The notes below the pieces were generated by a model. It was given only the letters and a program-made list of their open reading frames with translations, was not told where the DNA came from and did not search any database. Both the position numbers and the translations under genes were made by a program. 7,314 bases of DNA. Source: an uncultured Oscillospiraceae bacterium. Lineage in GTDB: Bacteria > Bacillota > Clostridia > Oscillospirales > Oscillospiraceae. Every line of letters starts with the position of its first letter. Position 1 is the first letter of the stretch. The DNA is taken from NCBI GenBank assembly GCA_947631805.1, contig CANRNA010000086.1, forward strand, positions 1 through 7,314, read 5' to 3'. Of this stretch, positions 1-5,831 are shown piece after piece.

Positions 1-375
1 TTACTTGAGCTCGACCTTCGCGCCCACGTCCTCGAGACGCTTCTTGAGCTCCTCGGCCTCTTCCTTGGAGACCTGCTCCTTGATGACGGCGGGGATGCCC
101 TCCACCTTGGCCTTGGCCTCGGCCAGGCCCAGGTTGGTGATGGCGCGCACTTCCTTGATGACCTTGATCTTCTCGGCGCCGAAGTCGGTCATGACCACGT
201 CGAACTCGGTCTTCTCTTCCACGGCGGGACCGGCAGCGGCGGCAACAGGAGCGGCCACGGCAGCGGCGGCGGAGACGCCGAAGGCGTCCTCGATCTCATG
301 CACGAGCTCAGCCAGTTCCATAACGGACAGAGCCTTGATCTCTTCGATCATAGCGGTAACTTTTTCGCTAGCCAT
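1..375 (-). CDS. rplL: 50S ribosomal protein L7/L12
   Basis: This is the complete 124-aa stalk protein L7/L12, which binds L10 as dimers and recruits and stimulates translational GTPases on the large subunit. Residues 1-32 form the helical N-terminal dimerisation and L10-binding domain. Residues 34-52 are the flexible hinge, almost entirely Ala, Val, Pro and Gly. Residues 54-124 are the globular C-terminal domain, with the conserved EKTEFDV start, the KIKVIKEVR strand-helix and the GLAEAKAKVE helix that contacts factors. Length is normal for the family. The start is fixed by a GGAGGAT Shine-Dalgarno at 384-390 and by conservation of the N terminus. The gene lies 40 nt downstream of rplJ and shares its promoter and leader. 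The stop codon is at the very edge of the window. In most bacteria rpoB follows, but it cannot be seen here. Confidence 0.98.
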   Translation of the reverse strand: MASEKVTAMIEEIKALSVMELAELVHEIEDAFGVSAAAAVAAPVAAAAGPAVEEKTEFDVVMTDFGAEKIKVIKEVRAITNLGLAEAKAKVEGIPAVIKEQVSKEEAEELKKRLEDVGAKVELK

Positions 376-415
376 TTCTAATAATCCTCCAAATTATTTT
401 TCTGTTGTCCGCCTG

Positions 416-970
416 TTATTCGGCGGCGGGAGCGGCTTCCTCAGCGGGAGCCTCTTCAGCGGCGGCGGGAGAGCCGCCCTTCTGCTCCAGGACCTGGCCG
501 AGAACAACGGCCAGAGACGTGATGGGAGCAAGCATGGTCCCAAGGACCTTGGAATACAGGGCGTCGCGGCTGGGCAGGGGAGAGAGCTCGGCTATCTCCG
601 CGTCGTTGAGGACCTTGCCGTCAACGAACACGCCCTTGATGGTGAACAGGTTCCCCATCTTTCCGGCGAACTCGGTGATCTCGTGAAGGGGGACCAGCGG
701 GTCCGTGGCGCTGGTGGCCAGGCTGGTGGTGCCGTTGAGATGTTCATCCAGACCGGACAGGCCCACCTTGTCCAGAGCCAGACGGGTCAGCGTGTTCTTC
801 ACAACGGTGTACTCCACGCCTTTGGTGCGCAGGTCGCGGCGAAGCTCGGTGTCCTGGGCCACGTTGATGCCCTTATAGTCCACCAGAAGACCGCCCTGGG
901 CTTCCTTCAGCCGCTGGGCCAGAGCCTCGACGATGGCCTGCTTTTCGGTCAATACTGCTTTGCTGGGCAT
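416..970 (-). CDS. rplJ: 50S ribosomal protein L10
   Basis: This 184-aa protein is L10, the base of the ribosomal stalk. It binds 23S rRNA through its N-terminal domain and L7/L12 dimers through its C-terminal helix. Visible family features are the N-terminal KAVLTEKQAIVEAL helix, the LLVDYKGINV strand, the VVKNTLTRLAL segment (residues 56-66), the GKMGNLFTIKGVFVDGK region and the C-terminal helix (about 138-163) that docks L12. Residues 164-184 form an extra Ala/Glu/Pro tail that makes it longer than E. coli L10 (165 aa). The start at 970 is preferred over an in-frame ATG at 1030, because a perfect AGGAGGTGA site lies 10 nt upstream, the MPSKAVLTEK start matches the family, and the upstream codons run through the leader attenuator. 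The L10-L12 complex is the known repressor of its own leader in Bacillus, and the leader here supports that. Confidence 0.97.
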   Translation of the reverse strand: MPSKAVLTEKQAIVEALAQRLKEAQGGLLVDYKGINVAQDTELRRDLRTKGVEYTVVKNTLTRLALDKVGLSGLDEHLNGTTSLATSATDPLVPLHEITEFAGKMGNLFTIKGVFVDGKVLNDAEIAELSPLPSRDALYSKVLGTMLAPITSLAVVLGQVLEQKGGSPAAAEEAPAEEAAPAAE

Positions 971-980
971 GAGTTGGTTT

Positions 981-989
981 TCACCTCCT
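981..989 (-). promoter_or_regulatory. rplJ Shine-Dalgarno site
   Basis: On the minus strand this reads AGGAGGTGA, complementary to the 16S 3' end, with a 10-nt spacer to the ATG at 970. It decides the L10 start against the upstream in-frame ATG at 1030. It lies just beyond the terminator hairpin, so it is transcribed only when the terminator is avoided. Confidence 0.9.
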
Positions 990-996
990 GGTAATG

Positions 997-1027
997 AAAA
1001 ATGTCCTTGTCCAAAGAGACAACGACA
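997..1027 (-). terminator. Attenuator (intrinsic terminator) in the rplJ leader
   Basis: On the minus strand GTCGTTGTC (1026-1018) pairs with GACAAGGAC (1011-1003) around a 6-nt loop, with one G-G mismatch in nine positions and an extra U-A pair at the base (1027 with 1002). A run of five T (1001-997) follows. The hairpin sits inside the 5' leader, before the rplJ ribosome binding site, which is where a regulatory attenuator belongs. Its 5' arm is also the 3' strand of the antiterminator described separately, so the two folds exclude each other. Confidence 0.75.
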
Positions 1028-1109
1028 CATAGAAACATCATGATCCTATTTGACGTCCTCGGCGGGATTTACGCCCCGAAGGGCTACCTGCTGTCTTTGA
1101 ACGGCACAT

Positions 1110-1138
1110 ATATTACCAGAGTTTCCCCCGCTTGTCAA
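1110..1138 (-). promoter_or_regulatory. rplJL promoter (SigA type)
   Basis: On the minus strand a consensus -35 TTGACA (1138-1133) and a -10 TAATAT (1115-1110) are separated by exactly 17 nt. An A-run, GCAAAAAGG, lies just upstream of the -35 (about 1142-1150) and could act as an UP-type element, as is common at ribosomal-protein promoters. Transcription should begin near 1103. This near-perfect promoter indicates that rplJL is a separate, strongly expressed unit rather than a continuation of an rplKA transcript. Confidence 0.88.
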
Positions 1139-1174
1139 CACCTTTTTGCGCCGGAGGGGCAAGTGGGGAAGGCT

Positions 1175-1202
1175 TTGCGAAACAGAGGAACTATGCTATA
1201 AT
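1175..1202 (+). promoter_or_regulatory. Promoter for the SLH-repeat protein gene
   Basis: On the plus strand there is a consensus -10 TATAAT (1197-1202) with an extended TGC just before it (TG at 1194-1195). A -35-like TTGCGA lies at 1175-1180, with a 16-nt spacer. Transcription should start near 1209, giving a 5' UTR of about 100 nt. The promoter is back to back with the rplJL promoter, and the two -35 elements are about 36 bp apart. Confidence 0.7.
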
Positions 1203-1311
1203 ACAACTGCTGTAACACAGCTATTGAAGAAAAAACAAACGGCGGGGCGGGAACTTTTTGCCCCGGAGAGCGTCAAAAGGACAAACTGAGATTGAAAGGA
1301 GTTCATCGCTT
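1203..1311 (+). other. 5' UTR of the SLH-repeat protein gene with two small hairpins
   Basis: The stretch between promoter and start codon holds two short inverted repeats. GCTGT/ACAGC (1209-1213 with 1217-1221, loop AAC) sits at the likely 5' end of the mRNA. CGGGGC/GCCCCG (1243-1248 with 1260-1265, 11-nt loop) lies further on. An A-rich run separates them (about 1226-1239). I recognise no riboswitch or leader family here. The 5'-end stem could protect the transcript, but that is inference. Confidence 0.35.
1296..1301 (+). promoter_or_regulatory. Shine-Dalgarno site that sets the start at 1312
   Basis: AAGGAG lies 10 nt before the ATG at 1312. This site, together with the signal peptide that begins exactly there, rules out an in-frame upstream start at 1258 that would add 18 residues of untypical sequence (PRRASKGQTE...). 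Confidence 0.85.
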
Positions 1312-3516
1312 ATGAAACGAGCCGTATCACTGCTTCTGGCCCTGCTGCTGGCCGTGAGCTTGGCAGCGCCCGCCCTGGCTGAGGAGGGCGGGGACGAGTA
1401 TGCCATCGACACTATGATGCCCGCGCTGGACGAGACGGTCCAGTTCCCCGTGCCGGAGGAGGACGGGGAGATGGACGCGCTGCTGTCCGAGCTCACCCTG
1501 CAGGTGAAGCAGACCTTGCAGATCGACGACGGATACACGGATTTTTACAGCAGCTATTATGACGGGCTGTCCCCCCGGTGGAGCCTGACTTGGTCGGACG
1601 ACGAGCGGCAGCTGTCGGCGGAGGTGTCCCCGGAGGGGACGATCCTGAACGTATATCGGTGGAACTACGACAGCGACAAGGGGAGCTTTCAGGGCTTTGA
1701 CCCGGCCTTCCCGGCCATGACCGAGGGGGAGGCCCGGGCCCAGGCGGAGAGCTGGTGCGGGCGGCTGTTTTCCGGCGTGGAGAGCGCCCGGCTGGACGAT
1801 GTGCGGATATTCCTGGGCGGCGAGAGCTATTATCGCGTCAGCGGCACGGTGGAGATGAACGGGCTGGAGAGCCCCGTCACCTTCACCATGGTCCTGGACG
1901 GGTCCGGCCTTTCCAGCTTCTACAGGAGCGGGAGCGACGGCTTCGTGGGGGAGATACCGCCGGTGACGGAGGAGGAGCACCCTGACCCGGCGCCGACCTT
2001 AGCCGGGGCGGTGGAGCTGGAGCTGCGCTGGATATCCGACGGGGAGAACGGGGCAAAGCTGGCGTACATGCCCGTGGGGCCCCGGACGGTGGTGGACCCG
2101 GCCACCGGCGAGGCGGTGGATATGGACGCGCTGTACGAGAGCTTTGACAGGGACTACGGCGTGGGCTGGAACGCGGTTTACACCGCCGAGGCCCCGGAGG
2201 CGGAGATGGCCGCCGCCGATGGGGGCGCGGCCCTGACGGAGACGGAGCTGGCCTCCATTGAGAATTACAGCGGCGTGATGGACGCCGCCGCCATAGACCA
2301 GGCGCTGCGGGCCATAGACGGGCTGGGGCTGGAGGACTTTGTTCAGGCCCGGTGCTCCTACTCCCTGGACAGCGAGACCGGCGCGGTGACAGCCTCGGTG
2401 CGCTACACGGGGACCATGACCGACCAGCAGCTCTATGGCTACTCCGCCCAGGCCTACGCCGCGGCGGTGGAGCAGGGGCAGGACATGACCATCTATAAGT
2501 ACATCGCTGTGGACGCCAAGACCGGCGCGCTGAAGAGCGTGTCCACCAGCTATCCCCTGTGGGAGCGGGACGGGACCGAGCCGGGCGCGGAGGTACAGGC
2601 GGAGCTGGCCGTTCCCTTCGCGGAGCAGGTGGCACCGGAACTGGCGGCCCAGGCGGCGCCCTGCACGCTCGCGGGCTATGAGGAGCGGGACGGCGTGGTG
2701 CTGGCCCAGGTGCATGAGGGCTATTTCTATCCCGACAACCGCATCGAACTGCACGCCGATCCTTCATCCGGCGTGATAGACCGGTTCTTCTGTGTCTGGG
2801 ACGAGGACGTGGACTTCGGCTCCGCCGAGGAGCCGGTGGACATGGACGCGGCCCTGGCCGCCTATACGGACGCTCTTGAGGTGACGCTGGGCTACGTGGC
2901 CTGGCCCATCGACGTGACGCTGGAGGAGAACGCCGTCTACGCCGCCTATCTGGACTGGGGCTATACCTACGTGGAGGAGCTGCGCCTGGCCTATTATTAC
3001 AGCGGCCTGGAGGAGCTGGCGGGGGTGGACGCCATTACCGGCGAGCCCATCCCAGCCAGCGGGGACCAGGAGCAGGGCTTCGTGTACGACGATCTGGACG
3101 GAGCGGACCGGGCGGAGATGATCCGGACCCTGGGCGCGTCCGGCGTGGGCTTCGAGGGCGGCAGCTTCCGGCCGGAGCGGGAGCTCTCCTGGCGGGACGG
3201 GGCGATACTGCTGCTCCGGGCCGGGGGCGCTTACGTGGACGAGACGGACGACGAGGCCCTTCTGGAGCAGGCCTTCTATCAGCGCTTCCTGCCTGAGCGG
3301 AACTGGGACCCGGATGGGACGATGAGCCGGATGGAATTCATCAAAATGCTACTGCGCCCCTCCCGCTACGGGGACGCGGCGGAGCTTCTCAGCTACGACG
3401 GGGAGCAGGGCTACGCGGTCATCGCCCTGGCCCTGGGCATGGACACCGACGGGCTGGACCAGACAGCCACCCGCGCCGACGCCGCGGCGTTCCTGTACCA
3501 GTTCATGGACAGGTAA
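1312..3516 (+). CDS. Exported YcdB/YcdC-like protein with C-terminal SLH repeats
   Basis: The product is 734 aa. Residues 1-23 are a clear Sec signal peptide (KR, a Leu/Ala core, cleavage after ALA before EE). The mature chain is acidic and rich in Tyr and Trp. Three stretches resemble YcdB/YcdC/PepSY-type repeats of secreted Firmicutes proteins: about 60-118 (with a WSLTWSDDE core), about 309-420 and about 509-582 (ending ...VDAITGEPIP). The end holds three weak S-layer homology repeats: about 589-639 (GSFRPERELSWRDGAILLL), about 660-690 (MSRMEFIKMLL) and about 692-734 (TATRADAAAFLYQFM). No membrane anchor or LPXTG signal is visible, so attachment to secondary cell-wall polymer through SLH is the likely way it is retained. 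Its molecular role is unknown. It has its own promoter, is divergent from rplJL, and ends at a shared terminator. Expression, export and reading frame are well supported; the domain names are from pattern recognition only. Confidence 0.85.
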   Translation: MKRAVSLLLALLLAVSLAAPALAEEGGDEYAIDTMMPALDETVQFPVPEEDGEMDALLSELTLQVKQTLQIDDGYTDFYSSYYDGLSPRWSLTWSDDERQLSAEVSPEGTILNVYRWNYDSDKGSFQGFDPAFPAMTEGEARAQAESWCGRLFSGVESARLDDVRIFLGGESYYRVSGTVEMNGLESPVTFTMVLDGSGLSSFYRSGSDGFVGEIPPVTEEEHPDPAPTLAGAVELELRWISDGENGAKLAYMPVGPRTVVDPATGEAVDMDALYESFDRDYGVGWNAVYTAEAPEAEMAAADGGAALTETELASIENYSGVMDAAAIDQALRAIDGLGLEDFVQARCSYSLDSETGAVTASVRYTGTMTDQQLYGYSAQAYAAAVEQGQDMTIYKYIAVDAKTGALKSVSTSYPLWERDGTEPGAEVQAELAVPFAEQVAPELAAQAAPCTLAGYEERDGVVLAQVHEGYFYPDNRIELHADPSSGVIDRFFCVWDEDVDFGSAEEPVDMDAALAAYTDALEVTLGYVAWPIDVTLEENAVYAAYLDWGYTYVEELRLAYYYSGLEELAGVDAITGEPIPASGDQEQGFVYDDLDGADRAEMIRTLGASGVGFEGGSFRPERELSWRDGAILLLRAGGAYVDETDDEALLEQAFYQRFLPERNWDPDGTMSRMEFIKMLLRPSRYGDAAELLSYDGEQGYAVIALALGMDTDGLDQTATRADAAAFLYQFMDR

Positions 3517-3538
3517 GACAGGCAAAACGCAATAGGAT

Positions 3539-3567
3539 ACCGGCCTCCCAAAAAACGGGAGGCCGGT
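3539..3567. terminator. Bidirectional terminator between convergent genes
   Basis: ACCGGCCTCCC (3539-3549) pairs perfectly with GGGAGGCCGGT (3557-3567) around a 7-nt A-rich loop. It lies 22 nt after the stop of the plus-strand gene and 14 nt after the E2 stop on the minus strand. The downstream tail is T-rich but interrupted in both directions (CGTTGTCTGTTCTCTT on plus, ATCCTATTGCGTTTT on minus). The 11-bp GC stem should be strong, and it is the only candidate for either gene. Confidence 0.8.
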
Positions 3568-3581
3568 CGTTGTCTGTTCTC

Positions 3582-4814
3582 TTACACGGTGATGAGGTGG
3601 GGATGCTCCAGAAGGTACTGCATGTCCTTGAACACGTTGCCCACCGCCAGACCGTCCACCACCTGGTGGTCAAAGGTCAGATACATATTCATCATGTCGC
3701 GGGGGGCCAGGGCGCCGTCCGGCATGTACCGGGGCTTTTTCACCGTCCGGCCGAAGCCGAATATCAGCACCTCCGGCGCGTTCAGGATGGGGGTGGAGCT
3801 GTCGATGGGGAACATGCCCACGTTGGACACCGTGACGGTGCCGCAGCCCTGCTCGCCGTTTTTCAGGCACTTTTCCCTGGCGCGGACGCCCAAGTCCTTA
3901 GCGGCGGCGCTCAGCTCGGTGAGGGAGAGGGTGTCGGCGTTTTTGATGACCGGGACCATCAGGCCCCCCTCCGTGGCCACGGCCAGAGACAGCTGGACGT
4001 GGGAGTGGGAGTAGAAGGTCTTGCCGTCGAAGGTGCCATTCAGCATGGGATATTTCTTCATCACTTTGCACACGGCGGCGCACAGCAGGTCGTTGACCGT
4101 GACGCGGCAGCCCAGATATTCCTGGCTGTCCACCAGCTTCCGCCGCAGGGCGAGAAGCTCGGTGGCGTCCACCTCGCACACGGCGGAGCACTGGGCGGTC
4201 TGCTGCAGGCTTGCGAACATGTTCCGGGCGATGGTCTTGCGTACCCCGGTCCAGGGGACGGGGGTGACAACATCCGTCTCCATGGCGGGGGCGGGGGAGA
4301 GGGCAGCGGCGGGAGCGGCCTTTTTCGCCTCCAGATAGGCGGCCACGTCTTTGGCGGCGATGCGCCGTCCGTCGGGGCCGCTGGAGGGGGTCACGTCCGC
4401 CAGGTCGATGCCCGCCTGCCTGGCCATCTTCCGGGCAAGGCCCGTGGCACGGAAATGCCGCCCGCCCTTCCGGGCCGGGTCCTCCGGGGCAGGGGCAGCC
4501 TCCTGGGGGGCGGGAGGGGCCTCCGGCACGGGGGCGTCCTGCCCGGCAGCGCCGCCTGTCAGAGCGTCGTATTCCTCCCTGGTGTCGGTGACGACGGCGA
4601 TGGGCGCGCCCACGGCCACCGTGTCCCCCTCGGCGGCCAGAATGTGCAGATAGCCCCCGTGGACGGTCTCGTATTCGATGGTGTTCTTCTCGTTTTCGTA
4701 TTCCATGATGACCTCGCCCTTTTGGACGAGGGCGCCCTCGGCGGCCTTCCACTGGCTGATGGTGCCCTCTATCATGGTGAGGCCGGCCTTGGGCATGACG
4801 ATCTCAGTACGCAT
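3582..4814 (-). CDS. Dihydrolipoamide acyltransferase (E2) of a 2-oxo acid/acetoin dehydrogenase complex
   Basis: This is a complete 410-aa E2, the core that carries acyl groups from E1 on a lipoyl arm and transfers them to CoA. Residues 1-78 are one lipoyl domain; the lipoylated lysine is K43 in ENEKNTIE, where many homologues have a DKA motif. Residues 91-116 are an Ala/Pro-rich swinging linker. Residues 117-163 are the peripheral-subunit-binding domain (ATGLARKMARQAGIDL ... GRRIAAKDVAAYL). Residues 183-410 are the catalytic domain, with VTVSNVGMFPIDS (327-339) and the active-site FDHQVVDG, giving His383 and Asp387. The ATG is preceded by AAAAGGAGGA. It is the last gene of the three-gene operon, 18 nt after E1-beta and just before the shared terminator. 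The family is certain (PdhC/AcoC-like); the acyl substrate is not. Confidence 0.95.
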   Translation of the reverse strand: MRTEIVMPKAGLTMIEGTISQWKAAEGALVQKGEVIMEYENEKNTIEYETVHGGYLHILAAEGDTVAVGAPIAVVTDTREEYDALTGGAAGQDAPVPEAPPAPQEAAPAPEDPARKGGRHFRATGLARKMARQAGIDLADVTPSSGPDGRRIAAKDVAAYLEAKKAAPAAALSPAPAMETDVVTPVPWTGVRKTIARNMFASLQQTAQCSAVCEVDATELLALRRKLVDSQEYLGCRVTVNDLLCAAVCKVMKKYPMLNGTFDGKTFYSHSHVQLSLAVATEGGLMVPVIKNADTLSLTELSAAAKDLGVRAREKCLKNGEQGCGTVTVSNVGMFPIDSSTPILNAPEVLIFGFGRTVKKPRYMPDGALAPRDMMNMYLTFDHQVVDGLAVGNVFKDMQYLLEHPHLITV

Positions 4815-4832
4815 GGGTTCCTCCTTTTCCGC

Positions 4833-5813
4833 TCAGAACATGGCCCGGATGGAGGCGCATATCCGCTCCACGGAGGGCACCGTGTATTTCTCCATGGGGA
4901 TGTTGTAGGGCATGGGCACGTCCAGGGCCGCCACCCGCAGGATGGGGCCGTCCAGCTCGTCGTACTGTTCCTCCTGGAAGCGGGCGGCCAGCTCCGCCCC
5001 CACGCCGGAGGTCTTGTTGCCCTCCTCCACGATGGCCGCCCGGTGGGTCTTGGCCAGAGAGGCATAGATGGTCTCGGTGTCCAGAGGGGCCAGGGTGCGC
5101 GGGTCGATGACCTCCAGCTCGATGCCCTCGCGGGACAATATCTCCGCGGCCTCCAGGGCACGGGGGACCATCAGGCCGATGGCCACCACGGTCACGTCCC
5201 GGCCGGGGCGCTTCACGTCGGCCTTGCCGATGGGGATGGTGTAATCGCTGTTATAGAGCGCGTCGTCTATCTCCTGCTTGACCTGGTACAGCTGCTTGGG
5301 CTCGCAGAACAGCACCGGGTTGTCGGAGCGGATGGCGCTTTTCAGAAGGCCCTTGGCGTCGTAGGCGCAGGAGGGGGTGATGATGGTCAGGCCGGGGGCG
5401 TGCATGAACAGGCTCTCCACCACGTTGGAGTGCTCCGCGCCCGCGCCGTTGGCGCAGCCCTCGGCGCAGCGGATGACCAGGGGGAGCTTGTACTCCGGGC
5501 CGTGCATGTAGCGCCACTTGCTGACCACGTGGAATATCTCCGTGAAGGCGACCATGGTGAAGTCGGCGTACATCAGCTCCACGCAGGGGCGCAGGCCGGT
5601 CATGGCCGCTCCGGCGGCGGTGGCCACGATGGCCGTCTCGGTGATGGGGGTATTGCGCACCCGCTTGGGGCCGAACTCCTCCAGCATGCCTCTGGTGATG
5701 CCGAAGATGTTGCCGAACTGGGCCACGTCCTCGCCGTAGATGAGTATTTTTTCGTCCCGGCGCATCTCCTCCTTCAGGGCGTCGCCGATGGCTTTGGCAT
5801 AAGTGACTTTCAT
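4833..5813 (-). CDS. 2-oxo acid/acetoin dehydrogenase E1 component, beta subunit
   Basis: This is a complete 326-aa beta subunit of a heterotetrameric ThDP-dependent E1. The N-terminal pyrimidine-binding domain shows LIYGEDVAQFGNIFGITRG, the TPITE motif with the expected cofactor-activating Glu59, and the GLRPCVELMYADF strand. The GAGAEHSN segment carries His128, equivalent to the active-site His in family members. The C-terminal transketolase-like domain (about 200-320) contains LEVIDPRTLAPLD and IVEEGNKTSGVGAELAA. Length matches AcoB, PdhB and BkdB. A GGAGG site precedes the ATG. Gaps of exactly 18 nt separate it from E1-alpha and E2, so the three are surely cotranscribed. It must pair with the alpha subunit to form the active site. 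PdhB and AcoB cannot be told apart reliably from this sequence alone. Confidence 0.96.
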   Translation of the reverse strand: MKVTYAKAIGDALKEEMRRDEKILIYGEDVAQFGNIFGITRGMLEEFGPKRVRNTPITETAIVATAAGAAMTGLRPCVELMYADFTMVAFTEIFHVVSKWRYMHGPEYKLPLVIRCAEGCANGAGAEHSNVVESLFMHAPGLTIITPSCAYDAKGLLKSAIRSDNPVLFCEPKQLYQVKQEIDDALYNSDYTIPIGKADVKRPGRDVTVVAIGLMVPRALEAAEILSREGIELEVIDPRTLAPLDTETIYASLAKTHRAAIVEEGNKTSGVGAELAARFQEEQYDELDGPILRVAALDVPMPYNIPMEKYTVPSVERICASIRAMF

Positions 5814-5831
5814 TTCATGTCCTCCTTTTGC

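Larger units (their letters stand above)
971..1104 (-). ncRNA. L10 leader RNA (cis-regulatory leader of rplJL)
   Basis: The transcript from the promoter at 1110-1138 has an untranslated leader of about 130 nt. It carries elements typical of Firmicutes L10 leaders: a 5' segment CAAAGACAGCAGG (1099-1087), a GCCC-UUCG-GGGC tetraloop stem (1084-1073) and a CCCGCCGAGGA segment (1066-1056). Just 3' of these, 1060-1046 can pair with 1032-1018 (12 of 15 positions including one G-U, with a 13-nt loop). That antiterminator uses the 5' arm of the terminator at 997-1027. Its 5' strand overlaps the CCGAGGA motif, so protein binding there would free the terminator. In B. subtilis the L10-L12 complex is known to promote termination in this way. 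The pairings are hand-drawn, and no covariance search was run. Confidence 0.8.

Noticed and set aside
5..994. A plus-strand open frame of 329 codons opposite rplL and rplJ
   Set aside because: Low-complexity Ser/Ala and Gly-rich translation, no ribosome binding site, fully antisense to two certain ribosomal protein genes.
971..1030. In-frame N-terminal extension of L10 to an ATG at 1030
   Set aside because: The extra 20 residues do not match L10, the codons lie inside the attenuator hairpin, and the strong Shine-Dalgarno serves the ATG at 970.
1001..1201. Small plus-strand open frame of 66 codons between the divergent genes
   Set aside because: It is antisense to the rplJ leader and promoter, has no ribosome binding site, and its content is explained by conserved leader structure.
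1258..1311. Upstream start for the SLH-repeat protein at 1258
   Set aside because: It would bury the signal peptide behind 18 charged residues, and the AAGGAG site serves 1312.
1203..1311. Riboswitch in the SLH-gene UTR
   Set aside because: Only two short stems and no recognisable conserved core or terminator; too little to call.
1883..2767. Minus-strand open frames of 294 and 251 codons inside the SLH-protein gene
   Set aside because: Arg/Pro/Ser-rich or Gly/His/Val-rich shadow translations of a GC-rich gene; no start signals and no recognisable domains.
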